From Jeongeupia naejangsanensis (GTDB lineage Bacteria; Pseudomonadota; Gammaproteobacteria; Burkholderiales; Chitinibacteraceae), in the NCBI RefSeq assembly GCF_016865585.1, contig NZ_JAESND010000001.1, positions 434,001 through 498,000 of the forward strand: a stretch of 64,000 nt of DNA. Direction: 5' to 3'. The notes beneath the pieces are model-generated. The model was given only the letters and a program-made list of their open reading frames with translations, made no database searches and was not told the DNA's origin. The stretch's first letter is position 1, and each line of letters opens with the position of its first letter. This document shows positions 1 through 9,480 of the stretch, piece after piece. The translations under genes and the position numbers were made by a program.

Positions 1-3000
1 ATGCGCCGGTCTCCTCGGTTGTGGCGCTGAACAACTGCTCCAGCGCATCGATCAGCGCGCGGGGCGGTCGGGTAAAGTGAAGCCCCTGCGTCTCGGCCCG
101 GTGACCGCGCAGGAACAGGTAGAGCACGCCGCCAACGTGCGCGTCATAGTCGTAATCGGGAATGCGCGACTTGAGCAGCCGGTGCAGCGCGAACACATAC
201 AGCGCGTACTGCAGGTCGTAGCGGTGCGCCAGTACCGCCTCGACCATCGCCGCCTCGGTGTAGCCGGATTCGTCGGCGCCAAGCCAGTTCGATTTGTAGT
301 CGGCCACGTAATAGCGCCCCTCGTGCTCGAACACGAGGTCGATGAAGCCCTTGAGCATGCCGTTCAGCTGTCTGGGCAGCAGCGTCGGCCGCGAGGCACC
401 GGCCAGCGTGTGCTGCCGCAGCAGCGCGTCGAGCTTGCGGGTATCCGCCTGATGCAGTGCAAACCAGAACTCCATTTCCAGCTGGTAACGGCCGAGCGCC
501 GCCAGCCGCACCGGCGCGGCACCGGGCAAGGAAAACGGCGTATCGAGCAGTTGCGACAGCCAGTCCGACAACGGCGCAATCCAGCGCTGCCAGCCGCGCA
601 GGTTGCAGCGCCGCGCGATCAGGTCCCCGGCTTCGGCGGGATGGGCAAACACGCGCCCGAAGCCGGTGTTGGCCGCCCATTCGAGCACGCCGTGCAGGAA
701 ACTCCCCGGCCCCGGGCCGCGCGGAAAGGCATGCAGGCCGCCATCAAGCGGCATGGTCGGCTGCACAACCGCCCTGTCGTGACTTTCGGCGAAAATGTCT
801 TCGGCAGCGGTCTCGGCCGGCGCCACGGTGACGACACCTGCATCGTCGTCGAGCGCACCGGCCAGCAGCCCCGAATAACTGGTGATCCACCACGGCTCGC
901 GCGGCGCCATCTGCAAACGCCGCTCGGGGCCGAGGCCGGCATTGGCCGAGTCGGGCCGGTAGGCCTCGTGCTGCTCCGGCGGCAAGGGCAGCACGGCGAT
1001 GTCGACGCTGCTGCCACGCAGCGCATCGAGCGCCGGCTTCAGGTCCGCCGCCGACACCGCTTCACCGCCGCAAAGCAGATAACCGGGCGCGCTCTGCGCC
1101 AGCCCCTTCAACGGCGCCATACCGATCCAGGTCGCGTAGCGCGCCCGGGTCAGCGCCACATAGAGCTTGCGCAGGTCTTCGCCCAGCCGTTCGCGATCGG
1201 CGCGAGCCGCCGCGCCGGCGTCGCCACGCAGTGCCACATGCAAATTGCCGTCATCGTCGTGCCATTTGAGTGGCAAGTCGTCCATCTTGGTCGCGCGGAA
1301 TGCGCAGGCAAAAGGCAGGAAGACCAGCGGGTACTCCAGCCCCTTGGACTTGTGCACGGTCACGACCTTGACCAGCGCCGCGTCGCTTTCCAGCCGCAGC
1401 TTGCGCGCATCGTTGCCGCCGCCGGCGTCCTGCCGCTGTTCGGCCAGATGCCGGATCAGCGCATGCTCGCCGTCGAGCTGCGTGCTGGCCTGTTGCAGCA
1501 TCTCGGCCAGGTGCAGCAGATCGGTCAGCGCGCGTTCGTCGTCCTTGCCGAGCAAACGCAGGGGCACGTCGAAATCGTTCAGCAGCCGGCGCAGCATCGG
1601 CAAGACGCCCTGCTTGCGCCAGCATGCCCGGTAGGCGCGGAACTGCATCACCCGGTTTTCCCACGCCTGTTCGTCGTGGTTCAGCCGGTCCAGCACGTCC
1701 CAGGCGAGACCGAGCGACGCGGTGCCCAGTGCACCACGCAGCAGCCGGTCGTCGTCGGGCTCGGCGCAGGCAGCCAGCCAGCGCTGCAGCTCGGCGGCCT
1801 GCGGACTCTGGAACACCGATTCCTTGTCCGACAGGTAGACGCTGCGCACGCCGCCGCCGGCCAATGCCTTGCGCACTGCCGTGGCCTCGCGACCGGTATT
1901 GACCAGCACCGCAATGTCACCGGGCCGCAGCGGCCTGCGCGGCTCGCCCGGTGCGTCGAATCCGGCCTTGCACTGCTGCCCCAGCCGCAGCAGCGCCACG
2001 ATCCGGTCGGCGCACGCGGTGGCGAAGCGCTGGACGTATTCGGTTTTGGACATCTCGTCGGCATCGTCGACATACCAGCAGTTCAAGGCCGCGACCGCCT
2101 CGTTATTGACGACAAGGCCATCGGCGCGACCATTGGCGCCCACGGCCAGAAACGGGACCGGATTGTCGTCGCCATCGCGAAACAGGAACGCCCCCGCGCC
2201 AGCCTGCCGCGTTTCGGCCCGCCCGAACACGTGATTGACCGCGCCGACCATGGCCGCCGTCGAACGGTAGTTGGTCGCCAGCGTGTAGTGCCGACCGCCG
2301 GTATCGCGCCGGGCGCGCAGATAGGTGTGGATGTCGGCGCCGCGGAATGCGTAGATCGCCTGCTTCGGATCGCCGATCAGGATCAGCGCGCGGTCGCTGC
2401 CCGGATCGGCAACGCGGTAAACGGCGTCGAAAATCCGGTACTGCAGCGGATCGGTATCCTGGAATTCGTCGATCATCGCGACCGGAAACTGCGTACGGAT
2501 CAGCTCGGCCAGCCGCGCACCGTTCGGGCCGTGCAGCGCGGCATCGAGCCGGGTCAGCAGGTCGTCGAAGCCCATCTGCGCCCGCCGCGCCTGCTCCAGC
2601 GCAAAGCGCTGCGATACCCAGCGCGCAGCGTGACGCAACAGATCGGCGCGCGCGTCGGGCAACTGATCAAGCCGTTCGCGCAGGTCGACCATGGCATCGA
2701 GCGCTTGGTGAGCCGGCGGGCTGCCGTCCTTCCAGACTTCGGCCAGCCCTTCGAACGTCAGCCGGGTCCAGCCGGTCTTGAGTTCGGGGATGACCGATGC
2801 ATCACCGGCCCAGTCCCGCAATGTTTTCAGCCAAGGCTCGTAATAGCGGCGCTGCAGCTTGCGGCCGTCTACCGCCTTGGCGGCCACCGCACCGTCGAGC
2901 AGCGTCTCGAGCTCGTCGGCCCATGCCGGCCACGGCGACTTGATTTCGCTCAGCAAGCGGGCGGCTTCGTCGCGTGCGCTGCCGATCGCCTGGACCGGCA

Positions 3001-3661
3001 CCCGCCCTTCACCGAGCACCCCGGTGTACTCGAGCAGCTTGCGCAGATCGCGTTGCAGCCCGTCGGGATCGGCCCACCACTGCCGCACGATGGCCACATC
3101 GCCGGCCGCCAGCGGGAAATAGAATGTGCGCCAGTAATCGCGCACCACGTCGGCCAGCAGTTCGCTCTGGTCGGTTTCCAGTCGCTGCGTGAACAGGCTG
3201 TCGCTGTCGAAGGCGTGCTCGGAGAGCATCCGGTTACACCAGCCGTGGATCGTCGACACCGCAGCTTCGTCCATCCATTCGGCCGCCAGCTGCAATTTGC
3301 GCGCGCATGCCGGCCAGTGTTCGACCAGATACGCAGCGCGCAGGTCGTGCAGGAAATCCTGACCGGGTTCGACCGAATCGATCCGGTCCGGATCGGCCAG
3401 AAACGCCGTCGCTGCCTCGGCAAGCCGCGCACGGATCCGGTCTCGCAGCTCCTTGGTGGCCGCGTCGGTAAAGGTGACGACCAGAATTTCCGGCGGCGTC
3501 AGTGGCCGGGTGAAGGCAGCATCGTCGCCATGCCCCAGCACCAGCCGCACGTACAGTGCGGCAATGGTGAAGGTCTTGCCGGTACCGGCACTGGCCTCGA
3601 TCAGCCGGCTGCCGGAAAGCGGAAAGTCGAGCGCGTTCAGGGTCGGGGGAATCCGGTTCAT
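1..3661 (-). CDS. recB: RecBCD enzyme subunit RecB (3' end cut by window)
   Basis: RecB is the 3'-5' helicase and nuclease subunit of the RecBCD double-strand-break repair machine. About 1220 codons are visible and the stop lies beyond base 1. Residues 23-30 (ASAGTGKT) form the Walker A loop of a UvrD-like helicase; the DEFQDTDPLQ motif is in the middle of the protein. Close to the window edge, around positions 285-310, the ADYKSN motif marks the C-terminal nuclease domain, so little of the gene is missing. The ATG at 3661 overlaps the recC stop by 4 bp (ATGA), implying translational coupling. recD would be expected just outside the window; that is inference. Long opposite-strand reading frames here are composition artefacts. 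Confidence 0.95.
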   Translation of the reverse strand, partial: MNRIPPTLNALDFPLSGSRLIEASAGTGKTFTIAALYVRLVLGHGDDAAFTRPLTPPEILVVTFTDAATKELRDRIRARLAEAATAFLADPDRIDSVEPGQDFLHDLRAAYLVEHWPACARKLQLAAEWMDEAAVSTIHGWCNRMLSEHAFDSDSLFTQRLETDQSELLADVVRDYWRTFYFPLAAGDVAIVRQWWADPDGLQRDLRKLLEYTGVLGEGRVPVQAIGSARDEAARLLSEIKSPWPAWADELETLLDGAVAAKAVDGRKLQRRYYEPWLKTLRDWAGDASVIPELKTGWTRLTFEGLAEVWKDGSPPAHQALDAMVDLRERLDQLPDARADLLRHAARWVSQRFALEQARRAQMGFDDLLTRLDAALHGPNGARLAELIRTQFPVAMIDEFQDTDPLQYRIFDAVYRVADPGSDRALILIGDPKQAIYAFRGADIHTYLRARRDTGGRHYTLATNYRSTAAMVGAVNHVFGRAETRQAGAGAFLFRDGDDNPVPFLAVGANGRADGLVVNNEAVAALNCWYVDDADEMSKTEYVQRFATACADRIVALLRLGQQCKAGFDAPGEPRRPLRPGDIAVLVNTGREATAVRKALAGGGVRSVYLSDKESVFQSPQAAELQRWLAACAEPDDDRLLRGALGTASLGLAWDVLDRLNHDEQAWENRVMQFRAYRACWRKQGVLPMLRRLLNDFDVPLRLLGKDDERALTDLLHLAEMLQQASTQLDGEHALIRHLAEQRQDAGGGNDARKLRLESDAALVKVVTVHKSKGLEYPLVFLPFACAFRATKMDDLPLKWHDDDGNLHVALRGDAGAAARADRERLGEDLRKLYVALTRARYATWIGMAPLKGLAQSAPGYLLCGGEAVSAADLKPALDALRGSSVDIAVLPLPPEQHEAYRPDSANAGLGPERRLQMAPREPWWITSYSGLLAGALDDDAGVVTVAPAETAAEDIFAESHDRAVVQPTMPLDGGLHAFPRGPGPGSFLHGVLEWAANTGFGRVFAHPAEAGDLIARRCNLRGWQRWIAPLSDWLSQLLDTPFSLPGAAPVRLAALGRYQLEMEFWFALHQADTRKLDALLRQHTLAGASRPTLLPRQLNGMLKGFIDLVFEHEGRYYVADYKSNWLGADESGYTEAAMVEAVLAHRYDLQYALYVFALHRLLKSRIPDYDYDAHVGGVLYLFLRGHRAETQGLHFTRPPRALIDALEQLFSATTEETGA

Positions 3662-6600
3662 GCGTCTTCCTTGCGGCCTTTGCCGCCGTCCAGCGCATCG
3701 TGCAGCGGGCGCAGCAGCGCGTCAGCCAGGCTGGCGAACCCGCCGCCATCCGAGAGCGCGTCAAAGTCGGGCCAGGCCCGCGCCAGATACGGGTTTTCGG
3801 CGCGCTCGGCAAAGCGTTTGTTGTCGGGATCGTGTAGCTCGTAGCAATCCCGTGCGGCACGAATGGCATCGGGGAACGGCCCCGCGCCGGCCCGGCCGCC
3901 CTTGGCCAGCCACGCCAGCGCGGTTTTCAGTGCCAGCGGCAACGGCCGGTTCAGTCCGTCGCACCATGCGGCACGCAAGGCATTCCAGTGCGCGCGCGCC
4001 ACTTCCGGATCCAGTGCCGGCAAAGTCACCGTACCGTTCTTGCCGACGATGATGCTGGTCAGCGGTGCGCCACCAAGGTGGCCGGCCAGATGCGCAACCC
4101 AGTACGGCACCAGCTTGTCACGCCGGTAGGCGCGGTCCTTGAGCAGGCTGTTGCTTTCGAGCAGCACGCGTGCCCGCTCGCCGGCGTCGTTGCCGCGCAG
4201 GCCGGACAACCAGTCGGCGACGCGCGGCTCGGCGGTGGCGTCGTCGATTTCCTCGTCCGGCAAAGCATGCGGCCAGTCGGCCAGTGCAGCGGCATGACGG
4301 GCGAACAGGTCGTCCATCGGCTCGGCAAGATCATTGCGCAAGACGGCGGCGAACTGGCCCGGCGGCAGCTCGCCACGGCGTTCGATCCGTTCAAGCTGCG
4401 CCAGCAATGCCGGCTCGCGCGCTTCGCCACGGTCGAGCGCGGCCAGCTGCGCGCGGATCAGTTCGTCCTGCAACCGCCAGTTTTCAAGTGCATCGATCGC
4501 GAACGGCTCGTGATCTTCGCTGGCCGGATCGGCGATCTCGAAGTAAACGCCGAGGCGCTGGCGAAAAAAGCTGCGGACCGGATCGCGCAAAAAATCGGCA
4601 AGCTGGCGCAGGCTCAGCGTGCCGTCCCAGGCCAAAGGCGGCAGCGGCACCTGCTCGGACGCTTCCTGCCCCCTGGCCGTCGGCTCGGGCAGGTCGAACT
4701 GCAGCGACATCTGCGCCGCCGGAGCAGGTACAGGCGTGACCTCGGCCGCACCGGCCAGCCCTTCGCGCCACTCGCGCGCATAGCTGAAGAGCCGCGGATC
4801 GGTGCCGAAATAGTCGCGATTGAACGGCTGCAGCCGGTGTTCGATCGTCAGCGCATGCAGCAGCGCGCCATCGTCGGCGGCACCGTCGAGCTGCCAGCCC
4901 GCAGCGAGATGATCGCGCAGTTGTGCAACGAGCACCGATGGCGGCCGCTCGCTGTTGTCGAAGATGCTGCGGCCCACCCAGCTGACGTGCAGCCGGTCGC
5001 GCGCCGACAGCAGCGCTTCGAGGAACAGGTAGCGGTCATCCTCGCGGCGCGAGCGGTCGCCGGGACGGTAGTCGTGGCCCATCAGGTCGAAATCCATCGG
5101 CACGCGCGTGCGCGGGTAGTCGCCATCGTTCATGCCCAGCAGGCAGACCATGCGGAACGGAATCGCCCGCATCGGCATCAGCGTGGCGAACGTCACCGCA
5201 CCGGCAAAGAAAGGCTGGCTCAGGCTGCTCTGGTCGAGCTGCACCAGCCAGTATTCGCGCACCACCGACAACGGTAGCGCCTCGGTCAGCCGGGCCGCGG
5301 CGCAGGCGTCCTGCCATTGTTGCAGCAAGTCGTCGAGGCGCATCAGCGTGAAGCCGTCGTCACCGTCATCGGCGTCGAAAAAGTCGCCAAGCAGCGCGCG
5401 CAGCCGTTCGCACCAGCCGTCGGGATCGGCCGTTTCGCGCAGCGCGCGCCAGTGTGCGTCGAGGCGTTCGAGCAAACACGCCAGCGGCCCGAGCAGCGCG
5501 GCGTCGAGCCCGCCGATCTCGTCCATCGGCTCGATGCCGCCCCACGCATCGCCGCTGCCGACGGCGTAACCGAGCAGCATGCGCCGCAGGCCGAAGAACC
5601 AGCTGTTCTGCTCGAAGGCCTGTGGCAGCTCGAGGCTGCTGCGCTGTTCGGCATGCAGGCCCCAGCGCACCCGCGCCGCGGCGACCCAGCGGTGCAACAA
5701 CGGCAACTGGTCTTCGGCAATGCCGAAACGTTGCCGCAATGCCGGCACTTCGAGCAGATCGAGCAGATCGCTGACGGCCAGCCTTGACTGCGGCAGGTCG
5801 AGCAGCTTTTCGACCGCGCCAAGCAGCGGGTCGTGATGGCGCTGCCCCTGGTCGGCCAGCGTGAACGGGATGAAGCGCGGGTCGTGCGGATCGAGCAGGC
5901 CGAACACAGCCTGGATGTGCGGCGCATAGGCATTGATGTCCGGCACCATGACGATGATGTCGCGCGCGAGCAAGGCCGGATCGGTGGCCAGCGCGTCGAG
6001 CAGCTGGTCGTGCAGCACCTCGACCTCGCGCTGCGGGCTGTGCGTGACGTGGAAGCGGACCGAAACATCGGTCGCAGCCACCACCGGCCAGCGCGCCTTC
6101 GTTTCGGACAGCGGCCGCAGATCGAGGATGTCGTCCTGCAACTGGTTCAGCAGCGTTGCCCCGCCGTTGCCATCGAACAGATCGATGCGCTGCTGGATGT
6201 CGACAAAGCGCGACTCGTAGTGTTCGCGCTGGTCATGCGCGTCGAGCAGGCCGATGAAATCGCGCCCCTGCTTGCCCCATGCCGCGAGCAGCGGGTGGGC
6301 ATGAAGGTGCAGCAGCGTGTCGTCGAGCTGCACCGGCGCACCAGCCTTGCGCGCCTGCCGTGCCCGCTCGGCGCGCAGCAGGTCCTTGTCGGCGATGATG
6401 TCGCCCCAGAAATGCTCGCACGGGTTGTGCACGCACATCAGCACCTGGGTCCAGCGCGACAGCGCCGACAGCACTTCGAGCGACTGCTGCGGCAGCGACG
6501 AGATGCCGAATACCAGCAGCCGCTGCGGCAGGCCGTGCGGCCGCTGCGCCAGCGTTTGTGCGGTTTCGAGAAAGCGCCGGTGCACTTCGGCGCGGCTGGT

Positions 6601-7224
6601 GCCGACCCTGTCGTCGCCCGGATCGGCGCCCACATCGGCCAGCAGGGCCCGCCACAGCCGGGGCTGCCAGCGTACGCTGTCGGGCAGCGGCTCCCGGCCG
6701 CGCCGGCTGGTGCTGATCACGTCGTCGCCGCCGGCCCAGTCGGCCAGCCAGTCGGCCCGGTAAACCTGATACTGGTCGAACAGGTCGGCCAGCCGCTCGG
6801 CCAGCTGGTGGCGCTTGCGCAGGTCGTCGTCACCGTCGAGAAAGCGCGCCAGCGGCGCGAATACCGGCTCGGCCAGCAGCGCCGGCAGCAGCCGCATCAG
6901 ACGCCAGACCAGCAGCGGCTTGTCGAACGGCGACTGCAACGGCACCGCGGCCTCGCCCAGCACCGCACGGTAGGCCTGCCACAGGAAGCGCGACGGCAAC
7001 TGTGCGTCGATCGCGGCGGCAATGCCGCAACCACCGTCGGCGACGTCGCGGGCGAGCGCCAGCTTCAGCCACTGGGCGATGCCGTTGCTCTGCACCAGGA
7101 TCACTTCCTGATCGAGCGGCGCCAGCGGATGGCGCGTCATCCAGCTCACCAGCACGTCGCGCAGCGCTTCCGGGCGATTGCCATGGATCACCATCAGGCC
7201 GGGGGACAGGTCACGCTCGCTCAT
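3658..7224 (-). CDS. recC: RecBCD enzyme subunit RecC
   Basis: RecC is the non-catalytic subunit of RecBCD that recognises Chi and holds the split DNA strands. The protein is about 1188 residues, close to the usual 1120-1200. It opens with the family signature MVIHGNRPEALRDVL, followed by ILVQSNGIAQWLK, and later shows the inactive helicase-like motifs LLVFGISSLP and PFRMVCLLGMNDGDYPR. I chose the ATG at 7224 because GGATGAA lies just upstream; an in-frame ATG at 7236 would add four residues, and one at 7182 would begin at the conserved MVIHGN. The stop overlaps the recB start, so the two are one operon. The opposite flank carries a divergent flavocytochrome gene. Confidence 0.95.
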   Translation of the reverse strand: MSERDLSPGLMVIHGNRPEALRDVLVSWMTRHPLAPLDQEVILVQSNGIAQWLKLALARDVADGGCGIAAAIDAQLPSRFLWQAYRAVLGEAAVPLQSPFDKPLLVWRLMRLLPALLAEPVFAPLARFLDGDDDLRKRHQLAERLADLFDQYQVYRADWLADWAGGDDVISTSRRGREPLPDSVRWQPRLWRALLADVGADPGDDRVGTSRAEVHRRFLETAQTLAQRPHGLPQRLLVFGISSLPQQSLEVLSALSRWTQVLMCVHNPCEHFWGDIIADKDLLRAERARQARKAGAPVQLDDTLLHLHAHPLLAAWGKQGRDFIGLLDAHDQREHYESRFVDIQQRIDLFDGNGGATLLNQLQDDILDLRPLSETKARWPVVAATDVSVRFHVTHSPQREVEVLHDQLLDALATDPALLARDIIVMVPDINAYAPHIQAVFGLLDPHDPRFIPFTLADQGQRHHDPLLGAVEKLLDLPQSRLAVSDLLDLLEVPALRQRFGIAEDQLPLLHRWVAAARVRWGLHAEQRSSLELPQAFEQNSWFFGLRRMLLGYAVGSGDAWGGIEPMDEIGGLDAALLGPLACLLERLDAHWRALRETADPDGWCERLRALLGDFFDADDGDDGFTLMRLDDLLQQWQDACAAARLTEALPLSVVREYWLVQLDQSSLSQPFFAGAVTFATLMPMRAIPFRMVCLLGMNDGDYPRTRVPMDFDLMGHDYRPGDRSRREDDRYLFLEALLSARDRLHVSWVGRSIFDNSERPPSVLVAQLRDHLAAGWQLDGAADDGALLHALTIEHRLQPFNRDYFGTDPRLFSYAREWREGLAGAAEVTPVPAPAAQMSLQFDLPEPTARGQEASEQVPLPPLAWDGTLSLRQLADFLRDPVRSFFRQRLGVYFEIADPASEDHEPFAIDALENWRLQDELIRAQLAALDRGEAREPALLAQLERIERRGELPPGQFAAVLRNDLAEPMDDLFARHAAALADWPHALPDEEIDDATAEPRVADWLSGLRGNDAGERARVLLESNSLLKDRAYRRDKLVPYWVAHLAGHLGGAPLTSIIVGKNGTVTLPALDPEVARAHWNALRAAWCDGLNRPLPLALKTALAWLAKGGRAGAGPFPDAIRAARDCYELHDPDNKRFAERAENPYLARAWPDFDALSDGGGFASLADALLRPLHDALDGGKGRKEDA

Positions 7225-7344
7225 TGCTTCATCCATTCAAACACCGGGCAGGCCACGCGCCGCATCCGGCCCGTATTGTCGCCCAAAGCCGCACACCCTG
7301 CTCGCCGGACCGATCCGCCCTGCGATCAGGCACGCCATTGTCAT

Positions 7345-7363
7345 TGGTCAATATGATTGACCA
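7345..7363. promoter_or_regulatory. Palindromic operator candidate upstream of flavocytochrome gene
   Basis: A perfect inverted repeat, TGGTCAAT-ATG-ATTGACCA, sits in the 184-bp divergent region between recC and the ferric-reductase-like gene, 45 bp before the latter's start. Spacing and symmetry are those of a dimeric repressor site (GntR, TetR or MarR type). I cannot assign the regulator. Confidence 0.5.
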
Positions 7364-7408
7364 TATAACGCGTTAGTCTTGATGGTCGTCACACCGAAAG
7401 GAAACCGG

Positions 7409-8722
7409 ATGAAATCGTCCCTGCTGCTGGTTCTGGGCGTGACCGGGATCGCCTGGATGCTCAGTATCGACCCGACCTGGTTTGCCCAGCCCCACACGGT
7501 CTGGAGCATCCGCAAGGAGGCCATCGTGCTCAGCGGCATGCTGTCGTACGCGCTGATGGCCTGGCTGATGCTGCTGGCCAATCGCCCCGCACGACTCGAA
7601 CGCTGGCTGGGCGGGCTCGACAAGCTGTACTGGATGCACAAATGGGCCGGCATCTACGCCGCCGTGCTGTTTTTCCTGCACTGGATGATCAAGCTGGTGC
7701 CCAAGTGGCTGGCCGGCTGGGGCTGGATCGCTGCCAAACCGCGCGGCGGCAGCGGAAGCGCTGCCCTGCTTGGCCCCCAACTGACCGGGCTGGCCAAGGA
7801 CGCCGGCGAATGGACGATCTACCTGATGCTGGCGCTGGTTGCGATTGCGCTGCTCAGGCTGATTCCCTATCACTGGTTCCGCAAGGTGCACCGGCTGTTC
7901 GCGCTGGCCTTCCTGGCCGTGACTTTCCATGCCGTCGTGCTGTTGCCGGTCGCGCAGTGGCAGACGCCGCTCGGCGTGCTGCTGCTGTTGTCCGCCACCG
8001 TCGGCAGCATCACCGCCATACGCTCGCTGGCCGGCCATATCGGCCGCAGCCGCCAGCACACCGGCTCGCTGACCGGCGTCGAGCGCCAGGATGGCGGCAT
8101 CGTCGAACTGCACTGCACGCTCGACGACGCCGGCATGCCGCACCGCCCGGGCCAGTTCGCCTACCTGCGCATCGGTGACGACGGCGAGCCGCACCCGTTT
8201 TCGATCGTCTCTGCCGGCGATACGCCGCGCGAGGTCCGCTTCGCCATCAAGGACCTCGGCGACGACACCCGGCGCATGCAGATCCTGCAGCCCGGGCTGC
8301 CGGTCCGCATCGAAGGGCCGTACGGCCGTTTCGATTTCGCCGACCGCGGCAGCGGTCAGGTCTGGGTCGCCACCGGCATCGGCATCACGCCCTTCCTGTC
8401 GCGGCTCGACTGGCTGGCCCGGCACGGCGGCAGCAAACAGCCGGTCAGCCTGTTCTACTGCGGCGGCACGCCGGCCGGCAACCCGTTTTCCGCGCGGCTG
8501 GCCCGGCTGTGCCAGAAGGCCGGCGTCACATTGCACTGGGTGCTGCGCGACAGCGACGGTCCGCTGACGCTGGCGAAAATCCTCTCCGACAACCGCCACG
8601 CCAGCCAGTCGACGCTGTGGTACTGCGGTGCGCAAGCGCTCGGCGATGCGCTCGAAAAAAGCTGGCGCAACCTCGGCCTGCCGGGCTGGCGCTTTCACCG
8701 CGAGCGCTTTGCAATGCGCTGA
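7409..8722 (+). CDS. Ferric reductase-like transmembrane flavocytochrome (NOX/FRE type)
   Basis: A predicted membrane oxidoreductase of the FRE/NADPH-oxidase fold that would pass electrons from NAD(P)H through FAD and haem across the inner membrane. Of its 437 residues, the first ~215 carry about six hydrophobic segments with candidate haem histidines in LYWMHKWAGIYAAVLFFLHW and YHWFRKVHR. The second half has an FAD-binding FR-type domain (PGQFAYLRI, HPFSIVSAG) and a nucleotide-binding part (VWVATGIGITPFLSRL, FYCGG). The ATG at 7409 follows AAAGGAAA; an earlier start at 7379 has no such site. It stands alone, with a palindromic site upstream. The physiological acceptor (Fe3+, oxygen or a quinone) cannot be read from the sequence. 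Confidence 0.85.
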   Translation: MKSSLLLVLGVTGIAWMLSIDPTWFAQPHTVWSIRKEAIVLSGMLSYALMAWLMLLANRPARLERWLGGLDKLYWMHKWAGIYAAVLFFLHWMIKLVPKWLAGWGWIAAKPRGGSGSAALLGPQLTGLAKDAGEWTIYLMLALVAIALLRLIPYHWFRKVHRLFALAFLAVTFHAVVLLPVAQWQTPLGVLLLLSATVGSITAIRSLAGHIGRSRQHTGSLTGVERQDGGIVELHCTLDDAGMPHRPGQFAYLRIGDDGEPHPFSIVSAGDTPREVRFAIKDLGDDTRRMQILQPGLPVRIEGPYGRFDFADRGSGQVWVATGIGITPFLSRLDWLARHGGSKQPVSLFYCGGTPAGNPFSARLARLCQKAGVTLHWVLRDSDGPLTLAKILSDNRHASQSTLWYCGAQALGDALEKSWRNLGLPGWRFHRERFAMR

Positions 8723-8746
8723 TCCGCTGCGAACGAGAGCGATTCA

Positions 8747-8788
8747 TTGATCTGCACCAAGGTCGGCGCCGCCGTCCGGCCGTCTAAT
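8747..8788 (+). promoter_or_regulatory. Candidate class II FNR/Anr-dependent promoter of the usp gene
   Basis: TTGATCTGCACCAA at 8747-8760 matches the FNR consensus TTGAT-N4-ATCAA at nine of ten positions. A -10 element TCTAAT lies at 8783-8788, which places the start site near 8795 and the centre of the FNR site at -41.5, the exact spacing of class II FNR promoters. The usp start codon is 84 bp downstream of the predicted start site. Confidence 0.55.
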
Positions 8789-8878
8789 GAAGACATGGAA
8801 GGGATGGTCGTCGTGCAAGTCCGGCCGTCCCCGAGTGCAACTTCATCGATCCGGGGTACCCCGGCCAAGGAGACCGCC

Positions 8879-9331
8879 ATGTATGACCGCATCCTCGTTC
8901 CGGTAGACGGCAGCGATACCAGCAACCACGGCCTGCGCGAAGCGCTGCGCCTGGCCAAGCGGCTCGGCGCGGAGCTGCGCCTGCTGCACGTTGTCGACCC
9001 GCAACTCGTGTACATCGACTTCGGCGGCATGGTGAACGTCAACGAATATGTCGAATCGATCCGCAACGCCGGCCGCGACGTCCTCGCCGAAGCGCTGAAG
9101 ATCGCCGAAGCCGAAGGCGTGCCGACCGACGCCGAACTGCGCGAAAAGCACGGCGGCACCGTCGCCGATCTGGTGCTGGCCGAAGCGAAGAAATGGAAAG
9201 CCGGCATGATCGTCATGGGCACCCACGGCCGTCGCGGCATCCGCCATCTGGTCATGGGCAGCGACGCAATGGGTGTCGTGCGCGAAGCGACGGTGCCGGT
9301 CGTGGTGGTGCGCGACCCGGCCGCCAGCTAA
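8879..9331 (+). CDS. Universal stress protein, UspA family
   Basis: A single-domain, ATP-binding-type universal stress protein of 150 residues, typically a cytoplasmic dimer induced by stationary phase or oxygen limitation. It begins MYDRILVPVDGSDTS and ends with the nucleotide-binding signature G-2X-G-9X-G-S in GTHGRRGIRHLVMGSDA. The start at 8879 follows AAGGAGA; the frame is open further upstream from a TTG at 8747, but the family N-terminus begins exactly at MYDRI. The upstream FNR-like promoter fits the known Anr/FNR control of many usp genes. It is monocistronic, followed by a GC-rich hairpin. Confidence 0.92.
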   Translation: MYDRILVPVDGSDTSNHGLREALRLAKRLGAELRLLHVVDPQLVYIDFGGMVNVNEYVESIRNAGRDVLAEALKIAEAEGVPTDAELREKHGGTVADLVLAEAKKWKAGMIVMGTHGRRGIRHLVMGSDAMGVVREATVPVVVVRDPAAS

Positions 9332-9341
9332 CGACTGCATG

Positions 9342-9361
9342 GGCGGGCCAACCGGCCCGCC
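9342..9361 (+). terminator. GC-rich hairpin after the usp gene
   Basis: GGCGGGCC-AACC-GGCCCGCC forms a perfect 8-bp stem eleven bases after the usp stop. No U-tract follows, so it may stabilise or slow transcripts rather than act as a classical terminator. Confidence 0.4.
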
Positions 9362-9480
9362 TCGCCCGACGCTTTGCCCGGGCTGTCCCGATGCGGCCCG
9401 CAAGACGGGTTCGGCAAGACCGGCAAACGGCGCATGTCGCACGCCGCCTATGATGGGTCTTTCCGTCCGGAACCCGGCCC

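Noticed and set aside
77-3844. A 1255-codon open frame on the plus strand
   Set aside because: It lies antisense to recB, which has clear helicase and nuclease motifs. Its composition (Arg, Gln, Val, His-rich) is that of an antisense shadow in GC-rich DNA.
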